DNA of 64,000 nt from Burkholderia plantarii (GCF_001411805.1 NZ_CP007213.1:3596001-3660000); one strand, 5' to 3'; positions 32,938 through 43,613 are shown, numbered from the stretch's first letter. Notes: generated by a model not told the origin, from the sequence alone. A program made the numbers and translations.

Positions 32938-33357
32938 GACGAACTTCCCTCCGGTTGAATCGCATCGCGAAACCGGCGGCGCCCGATTGTGCCTGCGCCG
33001 GCCCGGGCGCCGCGGCACACGGCCCGGCTGCATCGAATGTTGCCAAACGACAACAATCGATTTCGCACTGGACATCGCGCGGGAGCCGGTCGCGAGCGCG
33101 TTTGCGATGGCGCACCATTTTTTTGGACGAGCGCAAGCTCAGATCGGCTCGCTATTTGATAAAAATGATGCTTGCGTCCCACTCCTTTACGATTATTTTC
33201 TTGAAATAAGCCAATCGACCGCTGCGCCAGTCGGTGCCAACCGACGTTGCCGCGGGGTTTCGCTTATCGATGAACGCATCGGGCCGATGCGCAACTTCCA
33301 GAGCCACAACCGGGTGCCGCATGCCGTGCGGGCGCCCGGCCATGCCAATACACTACG
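32938..33357. other. Divergent control region of the disrupted hydrolase and IclR genes
   Basis: About 420 bp, AT-rich between about 33100 and 33215. It probably contains the IclR regulator's own promoter and binding site. I could not identify a convincing palindrome. Confidence 0.35.
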
Positions 33358-34182
33358 ATGCAGAATCAATACGTCCCCTCCGCGCCATCCGAGGCCGCGC
33401 TGAACGACACCGAGGACGCCGGGCGCTATCGTGCGCCGGCGCTCGACAAAGGACTCGATATCCTCGAACTGCTCGCCGAGCAGAAAGAAGGTCTGACTCG
33501 CACCGAAATCACCAAACGGCTCGGCCGCAATGCCAGCGAGATCTACCGGATGCTCGAACGTCTGGTGGCGCGCCAGTATGTAACGCGGTCGTCCGGCGGC
33601 GACCGCTACACGCTGAGCCTCAAGCTGTTCGCGCTCGCGCACCGGCATCCGCCGACGAGCCGGCTGATCGCCGAGGCGCTGCCGCCGATGCAGCGCTTCG
33701 CCGAGGACGCCGGGCAGTCGTGCCACCTGTCCGTCTACGACCGCGGCGACCTGCTCGTGATCGCCCAGGTCGACGATCCCGGCGCGTGGGGCATTTCGGT
33801 GCGACTCGGCTCGCGCGTCGGCCTCGCCGACTCCGCGTCCGGACACCTGGTGCTGGCGTTCCAGACGCCCGGCCAGCGCAGGCTGATGCTCGACGAACAC
33901 GCGAAACTCGACAGCGCCGCGAGCTTCGACAACGACATGTTCGAGGCGGCCGTCTCCGACGTGCGGCAGCAAGGCGGGATCCGCCGGGAATCGCGGCGTG
34001 CCGTTGGTATCACCGACATCGCCTTTCCCGTGCTGGGGCCGTCGGGACACGCGATCGCGGCGCTCACCTGCCCCTACGTGCAACGCATCGATGCGCACGA
34101 CGCGCCCTCGCCGTGCGCCGTGGCGGCGCTGCTGCGGCGCACGGCCGAGGGGCTGTCGATGGGGGGATTGCGGGCGGCCTAG
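33358..34182 (+). CDS. IclR family transcriptional regulator
   Basis: The 274-aa protein has an N-terminal winged HTH (about residues 28-90: LDILELLAEQKEGLTRTEITKRLGRNASEIYRMLERL) and a C-terminal IclR effector domain (about 105-265) with GVRLGSRVGLADSASGHLVLAF-like and GGIRRESRRAVGITDIAFPV segments. IclR regulators typically control adjacent sugar-acid or aromatic catabolic genes. Here the divergent neighbour is the broken fumarylacetoacetate hydrolase gene, so the regulator may have lost its local target. The ligand is unknown. Confidence 0.9.
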   Translation: MQNQYVPSAPSEAALNDTEDAGRYRAPALDKGLDILELLAEQKEGLTRTEITKRLGRNASEIYRMLERLVARQYVTRSSGGDRYTLSLKLFALAHRHPPTSRLIAEALPPMQRFAEDAGQSCHLSVYDRGDLLVIAQVDDPGAWGISVRLGSRVGLADSASGHLVLAFQTPGQRRLMLDEHAKLDSAASFDNDMFEAAVSDVRQQGGIRRESRRAVGITDIAFPVLGPSGHAIAALTCPYVQRIDAHDAPSPCAVAALLRRTAEGLSMGGLRAA

Positions 34183-34465
34183 CCGGGCGGCTGTGGGCGC
34201 TGCGACGTTGCCTGACCGCAAGCCGGATGGATGGCGAACGACGGCGAGCGACGGTGATGCGGCCTGCTCGCGGGCCGGCTGCACGCATGCGCGGGCAGGC
34301 TCTCCGTTAGTAGCGTCGCTGGCCGTGGCTGCGTCAACGCGCAGAGCGGTACCGGCGCATGTGATCGGCATGTCCTGATCACACGTGCTGGATCGCATCC
34401 GCGCGCGACGCTAAAATGGCGGCCCTTTCGCAAACCGGCGCCGCCGTCCGGACGGTGCCCGCACG

Positions 34466-35017
34466 ATGACCCTCATGGCCAAACTTCTGACCGATCTCGA
34501 ATTCCAGCGTTTCTCCGAACTTCAGCAGAAGCAGGCAAGCTTCACGATCACGCCCGAGGAGGCGGACGAACTGCGCGACATCGTCGCCCGCGCGCAGAAG
34601 AAACGCGACGACCGCGCCGCCGCGATGCAGGCGATCGAAGCCTACATCTCGCAGTTCGACATTTCGCCGGACGAGCTGTTTTCCCCCGAGCAGATCGGCG
34701 ACGCCGCGCGCACCTACGGCCTGATCTCGGCCAGCAAGAAGGAGCGCGTGCTGCCGCCGTCGATCACCTTCAACGGCAAGCCGTACCAGTGGACCAAGAC
34801 GCTGCCCGACGACGTGCGCGCCGCCCTGTTCGAGGCGTTCACGACCGGCGAATCGGTCAAGCGCTTCATCGCGATGCCGAAGGACACCGCGCGTTGCGCA
34901 CTGACGATCGCGCGGCTCGAACGCGAGACGGGCGCCGTCTATGCCGAGGCGCTGCTCGAGGAACTCGCGCTGTCGCGCGCGCAGATCGACGACGCGTCGA
35001 ACAAGCTGGCTGTTTGA
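34466..35017 (+). CDS. Hypothetical protein with H-NS-like N-terminal layout
   Basis: The 183-aa product (180 aa from the second ATG at 34475) has a charged helical N-terminus (about residues 1-60), then EAYISQFDISPDELF, which resembles the IAEYDITPEELGF linker of the H-NS protein at 38477-38767. The C-terminal half (LPPSITFNGKPYQWTKTLPDDVRAALFEAF) does not contain the H-NS DNA-binding loop. I do not recognise a named family. The resemblance could be chance; if real, the protein may be an H-NS partner or a divergent nucleoid protein. It is a single gene flanked by non-coding DNA. Confidence 0.65.
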   Translation: MTLMAKLLTDLEFQRFSELQQKQASFTITPEEADELRDIVARAQKKRDDRAAAMQAIEAYISQFDISPDELFSPEQIGDAARTYGLISASKKERVLPPSITFNGKPYQWTKTLPDDVRAALFEAFTTGESVKRFIAMPKDTARCALTIARLERETGAVYAEALLEELALSRAQIDDASNKLAV

Positions 35018-35485
35018 GCTGGCTGAACGGGCGGCTCGAGCCAGCCGCCTGAGCGGATTGCTCGAGCGGGCAGCCCGGGTGGCTTGCCTCGGCGCGGGTT
35101 GCCCAAGCCGCCGGAGCGTCGGGCGGTAGTTTGAGCAATCGTCCGACTGCGCCGGCCCGCTGCCCGCGCAGTCAGGAATCGCACCGGGCGGTCCCCACGA
35201 CGTCGTCGCCCGGCATTACGGCCATTGACGCTATCCGCCCGAGCCGCTCATCCGCACCGGCTCACCTCGAACACTCGCCGCGCGCCATAGCCCGCATGGG
35301 CAGCATCGATACGGCTCCCCCCTGCCGTATCGCCTCGGAGCCCCGCGCATACCTCCCGCGCGGCTCCCGTAATCCCTCACCATCGATCCCGTATCGGCTC
35401 ACCTTCGCGTCAATCGCCGCCGTGCGACCGCCGGCATCCGGAGCAAGGCACGCGGTATCCCCGCGGCTCAACGCGCCATCCACGC
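35018..35485. other. Intergenic region without a convincing gene
   Basis: About 470 bp. The first 100 bp contain short inverted elements around CTCGAGC (e.g. GGCTCGAGCC near 35034) with no T tract. ORFs here lack recognisable motifs. Confidence 0.35.
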
Positions 35486-37876
35486 TCACGCTTGCAGCTT
35501 CAAACGGAAACCGACGACACCGGGCTCATCGGTCGACGCAACTTCAAACCCCGACGCGCGCGCGAGGCCGATCATGGCGCCGTTCTCGCGCAGCGCCTCG
35601 CCAACCAGCCACTGCGTGCCGCGCGAGCGCGCGTAGTCGATGATGCGCGCCATCAGCAGCCGCCCGAGGCCCTTGCCTTTTTGGTCCGCGCGAATCGCGA
35701 TCGCGAACTCGGCCGTCTCGTTGTCGGGATCGGCCACGGCCCGCACGACACCGAGCGTCTGCCGGTTGCCTTCGTGATCGTCGACGGTCGCGATCAAGGC
35801 CATCTCGCGGTCGTAGTCGATCTGCGTCATCCGCGCGACCTGTGAATGATCGAAGCCGCGGATCGCGCCGAAGAAGCGCATGCGCAGATCATCGGGCGTC
35901 ATCGCACCGAGCAGCGCCGTATGCGCGGCCTCGTCCTCGGGCCGGATCGGTCGCACCGTCATCGTGGTGTCGTGCCAGTCGACGCGCTGTTCGAGGCGCC
36001 GCGGGTACGGCATGATCGCGAGCCGGCTGCGGCCCGCCGCGAAGCGCAGGCGCGCATCGCGAAACACGACGCGGCGCGGCAACACGCGCAACACCAGCGA
36101 CAGCGAAACAAGCTCCCGCACCTCGCATACCGCCTGCGACAGCGCCGTCAGCACGTCGAGCAGCGGCTCGGGCGCCGCGCGTCGCGCGTAGGGCGAACGC
36201 CTCACGACCGCGCGCGCGAGCACGGTGTTGAACGGCGGCAGCCCGTACACGACGAGCGGCGCCGAGATGCCGTCCGCCGCCGGCACCGCGTAGCGGAACA
36301 CCGGGCCGAAGTTCGGATCGTCGAACATCTCGACCGTCATCTCCACGATCACGCCGCCGCCCGGGTCGACGGGCTCGGCACTGTCCGGCTCCCCGGGCGT
36401 GAACGGCTGCAATCCGAAATGCGCGAGCCAGTCCGCCGCGCGCGCTCCATCGAAGCCGGTCGGCCCGCGCGCGGCGGCCTCGCGCGCCTCCTCCTGCGCG
36501 CGCGCCACCGCGGCGGGCGGCTCGGGCGGCATGCCTTCCGGCGTCTGCATCAGCAGCTCGCGGCCGTGCCGATACTCGACGAGCCGCCCGTAGGCACGCG
36601 CGAGCCGCTGCGGCGTGGTATGCACGGGAATGCCCTGCGCATGCAGCGCATCGCGCGTGGCCGCGTCGACGCCGCCGAAGAAGCAGGCCACGACACCATG
36701 CGATGAAGTGCGCTTCGCCTCGATCAGTTCGCGCGCCACCGCCTCGACCGGTGCGTTGTGGGACGTTGCGTGGACAACGAACAGCGTACCGGTGCCGCCC
36801 AGCTTGCCGAGCGCGCGCACGACGGCGCCGAAACCTTCGGGCCGCACGTCGTCGCCGAGCAGCAGCGGATTGCCGGCCTCGATGCCGGGCGGCAGCGGCA
36901 GCACGGTGGCCAGCGCGGCGGTGGCTGCCGGCGGCCACGGCGCGAGCGTCATGTCGCCGACAGCGGCGAGCGCATCGACGGCGAGCCTCGCGACGCCCGC
37001 ATCGCTGGTGACGACGGTGACCGCGTCGCTCGCCGTGATGCGCCCGACGCCGAGCGTTTCGATCTCGTCGAGCAGATCGTCGAGCGTGTCGACGCGCACC
37101 ATGCCGGCCTGCTGGAACGCCGCCGTATACAACGCGTCGCCGGCATCGGCGCGGCCGGTGTGCAGCGCCAGCACCGGCTTGTTGCGCGCCGCCGCGCGCG
37201 CGGCCGACATGAACTTGCGCGCCGATCTGATGCTGTCGAGTTCGAGCAGGATCGCGCGCGTGGAGGGATCGCTCGCGAGGTAGTCGAGCACGTCGCCCGC
37301 ATCGACGTCGGCCTCGTCGCCGAGCGCGACCGCATGCGAGAAACCGAGCCCGCGCGCCTGCGCCCAGCCGAGCGCGGCATTCGTCAGCGCGTTCGACTGC
37401 GAGACCCAGGCGACGCCGCCCGCGCTCACGCGACAGGCCGGCGCGCCGAAATGCGCGTTCAGGCGCGGCGTCACGACACCGAGGCTGCCCGGCCCGACGA
37501 TGCGCAGCAGATACGGCTTCGCCGCTTCGAGCGCGCGCTCGACCGAGGCGCGCTCGCCGGCCGTGCGCGCCTCGCCGACGAGGATCGCGCAGCGCGCGCC
37601 CAATTCGCCGAGCTGGCGAATGATGCCGGGCCAGGTGGCGGGCGGCGTGCAGACGACCGCCACCGACGGCGGCTGCGGCAGCCGCGCCACGCGCGCGAAC
37701 ACCGGGTGTCCGTTCAGTTCGTCGTACTTGGGATTGACGGGCCAGGCGGGTCCGGTAAATCCGCCGTCCAGCACGCGTGCCCAGACGATCGCGCCAAGGC
37801 TGCCCGCGCGCCGGGACGCGCCGACCACGGCCACGGATTTCGGCTGAAACAACGCATCGAGATTACGGACGGTCAC
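35486..37876 (-). CDS. Acetyl-CoA-synthetase-like / GNAT acetyltransferase fusion (Pat-like)
   Basis: The 796-aa protein is organised like protein lysine acetyltransferases of the Pat/PatZ type: a CoA-binding Rossmann domain (about residues 5-100, SVAVVGASRRAGSLG), succinyl-CoA-ligase-like domains (to about 460), an ATP-grasp-like region and a C-terminal GNAT domain (about 640-796, with the acetyl-CoA loop RADQKGKGLGRLL). The ATP-grasp part is about 130 residues and lacks the usual N-terminal nucleotide-binding half, so ATP-driven ligase activity is unlikely; acetyl transfer is the probable function. The start is GTG 37876, preceded by AAGGAG at ideal spacing; the longer ORF to 38185 is not supported. 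Proteins of this class often acetylate acyl-CoA synthetases. Confidence 0.85.
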   Translation of the reverse strand: MTVRNLDALFQPKSVAVVGASRRAGSLGAIVWARVLDGGFTGPAWPVNPKYDELNGHPVFARVARLPQPPSVAVVCTPPATWPGIIRQLGELGARCAILVGEARTAGERASVERALEAAKPYLLRIVGPGSLGVVTPRLNAHFGAPACRVSAGGVAWVSQSNALTNAALGWAQARGLGFSHAVALGDEADVDAGDVLDYLASDPSTRAILLELDSIRSARKFMSAARAAARNKPVLALHTGRADAGDALYTAAFQQAGMVRVDTLDDLLDEIETLGVGRITASDAVTVVTSDAGVARLAVDALAAVGDMTLAPWPPAATAALATVLPLPPGIEAGNPLLLGDDVRPEGFGAVVRALGKLGGTGTLFVVHATSHNAPVEAVARELIEAKRTSSHGVVACFFGGVDAATRDALHAQGIPVHTTPQRLARAYGRLVEYRHGRELLMQTPEGMPPEPPAAVARAQEEAREAAARGPTGFDGARAADWLAHFGLQPFTPGEPDSAEPVDPGGGVIVEMTVEMFDDPNFGPVFRYAVPAADGISAPLVVYGLPPFNTVLARAVVRRSPYARRAAPEPLLDVLTALSQAVCEVRELVSLSLVLRVLPRRVVFRDARLRFAAGRSRLAIMPYPRRLEQRVDWHDTTMTVRPIRPEDEAAHTALLGAMTPDDLRMRFFGAIRGFDHSQVARMTQIDYDREMALIATVDDHEGNRQTLGVVRAVADPDNETAEFAIAIRADQKGKGLGRLLMARIIDYARSRGTQWLVGEALRENGAMIGLARASGFEVASTDEPGVVGFRLKLQA

Positions 37877-37929
37877 GGGGGGCTCCTTGGGCATGGCGCG
37901 TGGAACGCGACAATGAGCCGTAGGATAGG

Positions 37930-37973
37930 TGAACACCCAAAGCCTGCCTATAGGCCAAACGGCCGGGTGTTCA
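37930..37973. promoter_or_regulatory. Nested palindrome upstream of the acetyltransferase gene
   Basis: TGAACACCC (37930-37938) and GGGTGTTCA (37965-37973) are perfect inverted repeats. The 26-bp interval contains a second perfect palindrome GCCTATAGGC (37946-37955) at nearly the same centre. It lies 54-97 bp upstream of the GTG start, suited to an operator. Confidence 0.5.
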
Positions 37974-38401
37974 GCTACGTCAATTCGCGCGACGATGAAG
38001 GCGTGCTGCACGGTGCCGACCGCACGGCCTACGGTATTGATGGATGCCGCCGGTCCGCATCGCTGGCCTGCCGCACGCTCCGTCGCGTGCAAAGGTGAGC
38101 AGTTTCGGGAGTCGGGGTGAGGGATGACGGAGCAAAGGTGAGTTGATTCGGGAGGTGCGCAATGCACGTGCCACCGCCTCACCAAAACCGGTCGAAAACA
38201 ATTCGGCGCGGCGTATCAGCCGGCGAATCGAAAGCGGCGCCTCTCTCCACTGAATCACGACGATATCGCGCGGACGTCCATGATATGTCGTTCATTCGCC
38301 CCGTATTTACCGCGAATTCAAGACGCTTCCGCAGTTTGACGCAATCGGGAAACAAATTAAGTCAATTGTTTCACAAGGAGAGAAACCGGCCGGGACACGG
38401 G
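37974..38401. other. Intergenic region, no gene seen
   Basis: About 430 bp between the acetyltransferase control region and the terminator of the H-NS gene, AT-richer from 38280 to 38400. No feature other than the nearby palindrome and terminator could be supported. Confidence 0.35.
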
Positions 38402-38445
38402 AAAAACAAAACGGTGCGAACGACTCGGAGTCGATCGCACCGTTT
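38402..38445 (-). terminator. Rho-independent terminator after the H-NS gene
   Basis: On the minus strand the stem AAACGGTGCGA / TCGCACCGTTT encloses a 15-nt loop that can itself pair (GACTCCGAGTC), followed by TGTTTTT. It lies about 30 bp after the H-NS stop codon. Confidence 0.85.
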
Positions 38446-38476
38446 CAGAAGTCGCCAAAGGTGAGTCTTTTCGGGA

Positions 38477-38767
38477 TCAGTCCTTGATCAGGAAGCGGTT
38501 CCGGTTCTTGCCGAGCCAGGCCGGCGCGCGGCCTCGGCCGCTCCAGGTTTCGCCGGTCTTCGGATTCAGATATTTCGGGGGTAGCGGCTTCTTGGGCTTC
38601 GCGGCGGCGGCGGTGCTCCGGAAACCAAGCTCTTCGGGCGTGATGTCGTATTCCGCAATTTTTGCCTTGATATCGGCGATTGCGTCCGAGATGGCCTTTT
38701 CTCGCTCCTTGTCGATTTTTTGCTGCAGCTTTTCGAGCTGGACGGTCAGTTGCCTGTAGGTCGCCAT
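38477..38767 (-). CDS. H-NS family nucleoid protein
   Basis: The 96-aa protein has an N-terminal coiled-coil oligomerisation region (about residues 1-45), the YDITPEELGF linker and a C-terminal DNA-binding domain with the TWSGRGRAPAWL core (about residues 72-85). This is the compact H-NS architecture of Burkholderia. H-NS proteins bind AT-rich DNA and silence acquired genes. A possible -10 box (TATACT, minus strand, 38811-38816) precedes it and a strong terminator follows, so it is a single-gene unit. Confidence 0.95.
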   Translation of the reverse strand: MATYRQLTVQLEKLQQKIDKEREKAISDAIADIKAKIAEYDITPEELGFRSTAAAAKPKKPLPPKYLNPKTGETWSGRGRAPAWLGKNRNRFLIKD

Positions 38768-38872
38768 ATCGAATCCGACTCCGTGATTGGTTATTTGGAC
38801 AGTATAGAAATCAATTTACACAGGGTTCGTGTTTTTTCGCATTGCGCGCCGGGCCGTCAACGCCGTCGCTCC

Positions 38873-39160
38873 TCAATGGGCAGCACCGACACGGCATGCG
38901 AAGAGCAGGGTGCGGGTGCCGTTCTCGACCGACTGGCGAATCGTGTCGAAATTGCCGTCGCAAATACCGCGGGCATTTTGCAGACAGGTATCCCACGGGC
39001 CGGCTTCGGGACATTGGACTTGCGCGGTCGAGCGGCCGTCGGGAGTAAACAGCGGGGCACCGCCGCCGCATCCCGCGAGACTCGCGAGCAAAGCGATCGA
39101 CAATGCCAGTTGCACGGCGGGCTTGCGTGGCGAGGGCAGCTTCGCCAATCGATGTTTCAT
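38873..39160 (-). CDS. Small lipoprotein with four cysteines in the mature part
   Basis: The 95-aa product carries a lipoprotein signal ending in LAGC (ALLASLAGC), followed by Gly-rich GGGAPLF. The mature part contains four further cysteines (VQCPE, DTCLQ, GICDG, FACRV), suggesting two disulfides in the periplasm or outer-membrane inner leaflet. I chose ATG 39160; the open frame to 39214 adds only unlikely residues. I do not recognise a named family. It lies upstream of the H-NS gene in the same direction (105 bp gap), but its own promoter was not identified. Confidence 0.75.
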   Translation of the reverse strand: MKHRLAKLPSPRKPAVQLALSIALLASLAGCGGGAPLFTPDGRSTAQVQCPEAGPWDTCLQNARGICDGNFDTIRQSVENGTRTLLFACRVGAAH

Positions 39161-39706
39161 GGGCGGTTTCCAGTCAATCAGCTTTTGGGACGACGCGAGT
39201 ATGCCATGCCGCAACGGTCGAAAGTCAATTCAAAGTGGCACGAACGCAATCATTCGCGCGATATGTCGCCAGTCGCAAAGATCGTTGCCGCGTTGCGATA
39301 TGGATTGCGGCCCGCGCGAGCATTTTCGAGATTACAACGCAGCAAACGAATGTCATGCGAATCAATGACGAAGCTGCAAGCCAGCCATGCTTTCTTTCTT
39401 AACGATTTCACGCCGCGCCGGCTCACGCGTCGCGTGCGCGAGCGCACCGCAACTTCGCATCGGCGAACCTGTCGTCGGCCGTCGGGCGGCCCGCACCGCA
39501 ACGGTGTCGGCCGGATTCGGCAGTTCACCGAACGGTTCGCCGCGCGCCGCGTTCCGGCGCCGGCGCCAGCAACGCGAGCACGGCGCACAAGCCAATATCG
39601 TTACCGGCATTCATCGGAATTTTTATTAATCGACAGACCGATCGGCATCGGGCCGATTTTCATTTCGGCACTCGCGCATTCCGATTCTCGATTGACGCCG
39701 CATTCG
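39161..39706. other. Intergenic region without a supported gene
   Basis: About 545 bp between the lipoprotein start and the sigma-54 activator stop, with lower GC than flanking genes. A short stem ATCGGC / GCCGAT near 39641-39657 lacks a clear T tract in the direction of the activator gene. ORFs in it show no family features. Confidence 0.35.
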
Positions 39707-41263
<1,557 letters not shown>

Positions 41264-41305
41264 GATGTCGTTGTCTCCGGGTATCGTCGGGTTATTGGAA
41301 CCGTC

Positions 41306-41317
41306 TCCCGATCGGGA
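41306..41317. promoter_or_regulatory. Palindrome TCCCGATCGGGA, candidate activator site
   Basis: This 12-bp perfect palindrome lies about 230 bp upstream of the sigma-54 promoter of the permease and 43 bp from the activator start, a position suited to an enhancer-type site and autoregulation. Confidence 0.45.
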
Positions 41318-41536
41318 CGGATTATCTCATTCGCTGGACTTGCGCCGGAATGGCGTTATCGCGCGCCCGGCAAAGGATTCCGGCCGGCAACGCTACCCGG
41401 GCCTCGTTGTCGGGCACCGTCGAATGGCGTCGAACACCGTTTATCGTCTCAAAACCGGGACGCGCCCGGTAGAATCGATCGCGCCGGTACCCGCGGTGCG
41501 CACGGCGGCGGCCTCGCCGTCAGGCGGCTAGTACAC

Positions 41537-41552
41537 TGGCACGGAACCTGCA
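41537..41552 (+). promoter_or_regulatory. Sigma-54 promoter of the GntP permease gene
   Basis: TGGCACGGAACCTGCA matches TGGCACGN4TTGCW with a single mismatch (T to C). It lies 85 bp upstream of the TTG start codon, downstream of the divergent activator gene. Confidence 0.9.
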
Positions 41553-41636
41553 ACATCCGGGCGCGCCACGGCGCGGGCCGCTCGCATGACGCGGCGCCGG
41601 CCGTCGCGACAGAAATCAAACAATCAGGAGACTCAC

Positions 41637-43040
41637 TTGTCATTCATCATCGTCCTCGCCGCGCTGGCGTTTCTGATGTTCGCCGCCTATCGCGGCTACA
41701 GCGTGATCCTGTTCGCGCCGGTCGCCGCGCTCGGCGCGGTGCTGCTGACCGATCCCGCCGCCGTGGCCCCCGTCTTCTCCGGCATCTTCATGGACAAGAT
41801 GGTCGGCTTCGTCAAACTGTATTTCCCGGTGTTCCTGCTCGGCGCCGTGTTCGGCAAGGTGATCGAGCTGTCCGGCTTCTCGGAGGCGATCGTCGCCGCC
41901 GCGATCCGCTACATCGGCCGCTCGCGCGCGAACGCGGTGATCGTCGCGGTCTGCGCGCTGCTCACCTATGGCGGCGTGTCGCTGTTCGTGGTCGTGTTCG
42001 CGGTCTATCCGTTCGCGGCCGAACTCTATCGCCAGAGCAACATCCCGAAGCGGCTGATGCCGGGTGCGATCGCGCTCGGCGCGTTCTCGTTCACCATGGA
42101 CTCGCTGCCGGGCACGCCGCAGATCCAGAACATCATCCCGACCACGTTCTTCAAGACGACGGCCTGGGCCGCGCCGGCGCTCGGCACGATCGGCTCGGTG
42201 TTCATCATCGTGGTGGGCCTGACCTACCTCGAATGGCGCCGCCGCGCGGCGATGGCGACCGGCGAAGGCTACGGCACCTCGCTCGTCAACGAACCGGAGC
42301 GCGTCGAGACGCAGACGCTGCCGAATCCGGTACTCGCGGTCGCGCCGCTGCTACTGGTGGGCGTGGCGAACTTCGTGATGACGAAATGGATTCCGCAGTG
42401 GTACGGCGGCGCCACCTACACGGTGCCGCCCGAGGTGCTGCCCGGCCTGCACGCGCCCGTCACCACGCCGATCAAGACGGTGGTGGCGATCTGGTCGGTG
42501 GAGGCCGCGCTGCTGCTCGGCATCCTGCTGGTGGTGATCACCGCGTTCCCGCGCGTGAGCGCGCGCTTCGCGAGCGGCACCAAGACCGCCGTCGGCGGCG
42601 CGCTGCTGGCGGCGATGAACACCGCGTCCGAGTACGGCTTCGGCGGCGTGATCGCGGCGCTGCCGGGCTTCCTGGTGGTGAGCGACGCGCTCAAGAGCAT
42701 CCCGAACCCGCTCGTCAATGCCGCCGTGTCGGTCAGCGCGCTGGCCGGCATCACCGGCTCGGCCTCGGGCGGCATGAGCATCGCGCTGGCCGCGATGTCG
42801 GACGTGTTCATCAAGGGCGCCGAAGCCGCGCACATTCCGATGGAAGTGCTGCATCGCGTGGTCGCGATGGCCAGCGGCGGCATGGACACGCTGCCCCACA
42901 ACGGCGCGGTGATCACGCTGCTCGCGGTCACGGGCCTCACGCACCGCCAGTCGTATCGTGACGTGTTCGCGGTCACGCTGATCAAGACGCTCGCGGTGTT
43001 CTTCGTGATCGCCGTTTATTACGTTACCGGACTGGTTTGA
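41637..43040 (+). CDS. GntP family permease (hydroxy-acid:H+ symporter)
   Basis: The 467-aa inner-membrane protein has about 12 hydrophobic segments and the GntP-family blocks YRGYSVILFAPVAAL, KLYFPVFLLGAVFGK, LGAFSFTMDSLPGTPQIQN, and the repeated SVSALAGITGSASGGMSIALAA and MASGGMDTLPHNGAV. Members carry gluconate, 3-hydroxybutyrate or similar acids. The start is TTG 41637: AGGAG lies 7 nt upstream and the N-terminus then begins directly with the first membrane helix. Transcription is expected from the sigma-54 promoter at 41537, activated by the divergent PAS-containing regulator. No dehydrogenase gene accompanies it. Confidence 0.88.
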   Translation: MSFIIVLAALAFLMFAAYRGYSVILFAPVAALGAVLLTDPAAVAPVFSGIFMDKMVGFVKLYFPVFLLGAVFGKVIELSGFSEAIVAAAIRYIGRSRANAVIVAVCALLTYGGVSLFVVVFAVYPFAAELYRQSNIPKRLMPGAIALGAFSFTMDSLPGTPQIQNIIPTTFFKTTAWAAPALGTIGSVFIIVVGLTYLEWRRRAAMATGEGYGTSLVNEPERVETQTLPNPVLAVAPLLLVGVANFVMTKWIPQWYGGATYTVPPEVLPGLHAPVTTPIKTVVAIWSVEAALLLGILLVVITAFPRVSARFASGTKTAVGGALLAAMNTASEYGFGGVIAALPGFLVVSDALKSIPNPLVNAAVSVSALAGITGSASGGMSIALAAMSDVFIKGAEAAHIPMEVLHRVVAMASGGMDTLPHNGAVITLLAVTGLTHRQSYRDVFAVTLIKTLAVFFVIAVYYVTGLV

Positions 43041-43343
43041 AACGCAACCGGGCGCGCCCGGTGCGCCGGCAGCCGCCCGCCGCTGCCAGCCGTCATGCCC
43101 GTTTCCGGCGGCGGACGCGGGCGGCCGGCGGCGGCGGCCGCGCGTGCTCGATCCGCCTCGATTTTCCGGGCCGCGCGGCGCCCCGCCGGCGCCGCCCCAT
43201 TGCCCGATATGTCATACCAGCCGGGCGTCCCGCGCTGCCACGGAACTCGAAATTCTCGTTGCGATTGGCCGGTTCGCGTTACACTGCAACAGAGCAGTTC
43301 GCAGCACGACATCTTCCATTGACACGACACGAGGACTTGTTCG
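43041..43343. other. Intergenic region
   Basis: About 300 bp. GC-rich palindromic stretches follow the permease stop, then an AT-richer stretch leads to the small hypothetical gene. A TACACT (-10-like) at 43280-43285 has no convincing -35 at standard spacing. Confidence 0.3.
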
Positions 43344-43613
43344 ATGCGCACTACCGGTGCTTCCGGGGCGATGACCCTGCTGACCGAATTGGATACGGCC
43401 GACGGCCGCGAGCTACGCTCGCTGCGGCTCGAAGCCACCGATGACGGTAAAAGCGTGCTGCTGATCGAGGTCGACGAGCGCAAGCCCGGCATCCATCGCG
43501 AGGTGCGTTACGAGATCACGCCGGCGGAACTGATCGCCGCGATCCGCTCGCACGGCGCCGAGTTGCCCGGCGAATCGCACGGCGCGGCCACGTTCGCACG
43601 CACGCCGTCCTGA
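43344..43613 (+). CDS. Small hypothetical protein, 89 aa
   Basis: The product is acidic-basic mixed with a compact predicted fold: LRSLRLEATDDGKSVLLIEVDERK then HREVRYEITPAELIAAIRSHG. The alternating hydrophobic pattern suggests a small beta-strand-rich domain followed by a helix. I do not recognise the family. A GAGG Shine-Dalgarno lies 9 nt before ATG 43344. It stands alone between the permease and the DedA-rhodanese gene. Confidence 0.65.
   Translation: MRTTGASGAMTLLTELDTADGRELRSLRLEATDDGKSVLLIEVDERKPGIHREVRYEITPAELIAAIRSHGAELPGESHGAATFARTPS

Noticed and set aside
35262..35489. 75-codon minus-strand ORF before the acetyltransferase stop
   Set aside because: No motifs and no Shine-Dalgarno, and it lies beyond the acetyltransferase stop where nothing else indicates coding.
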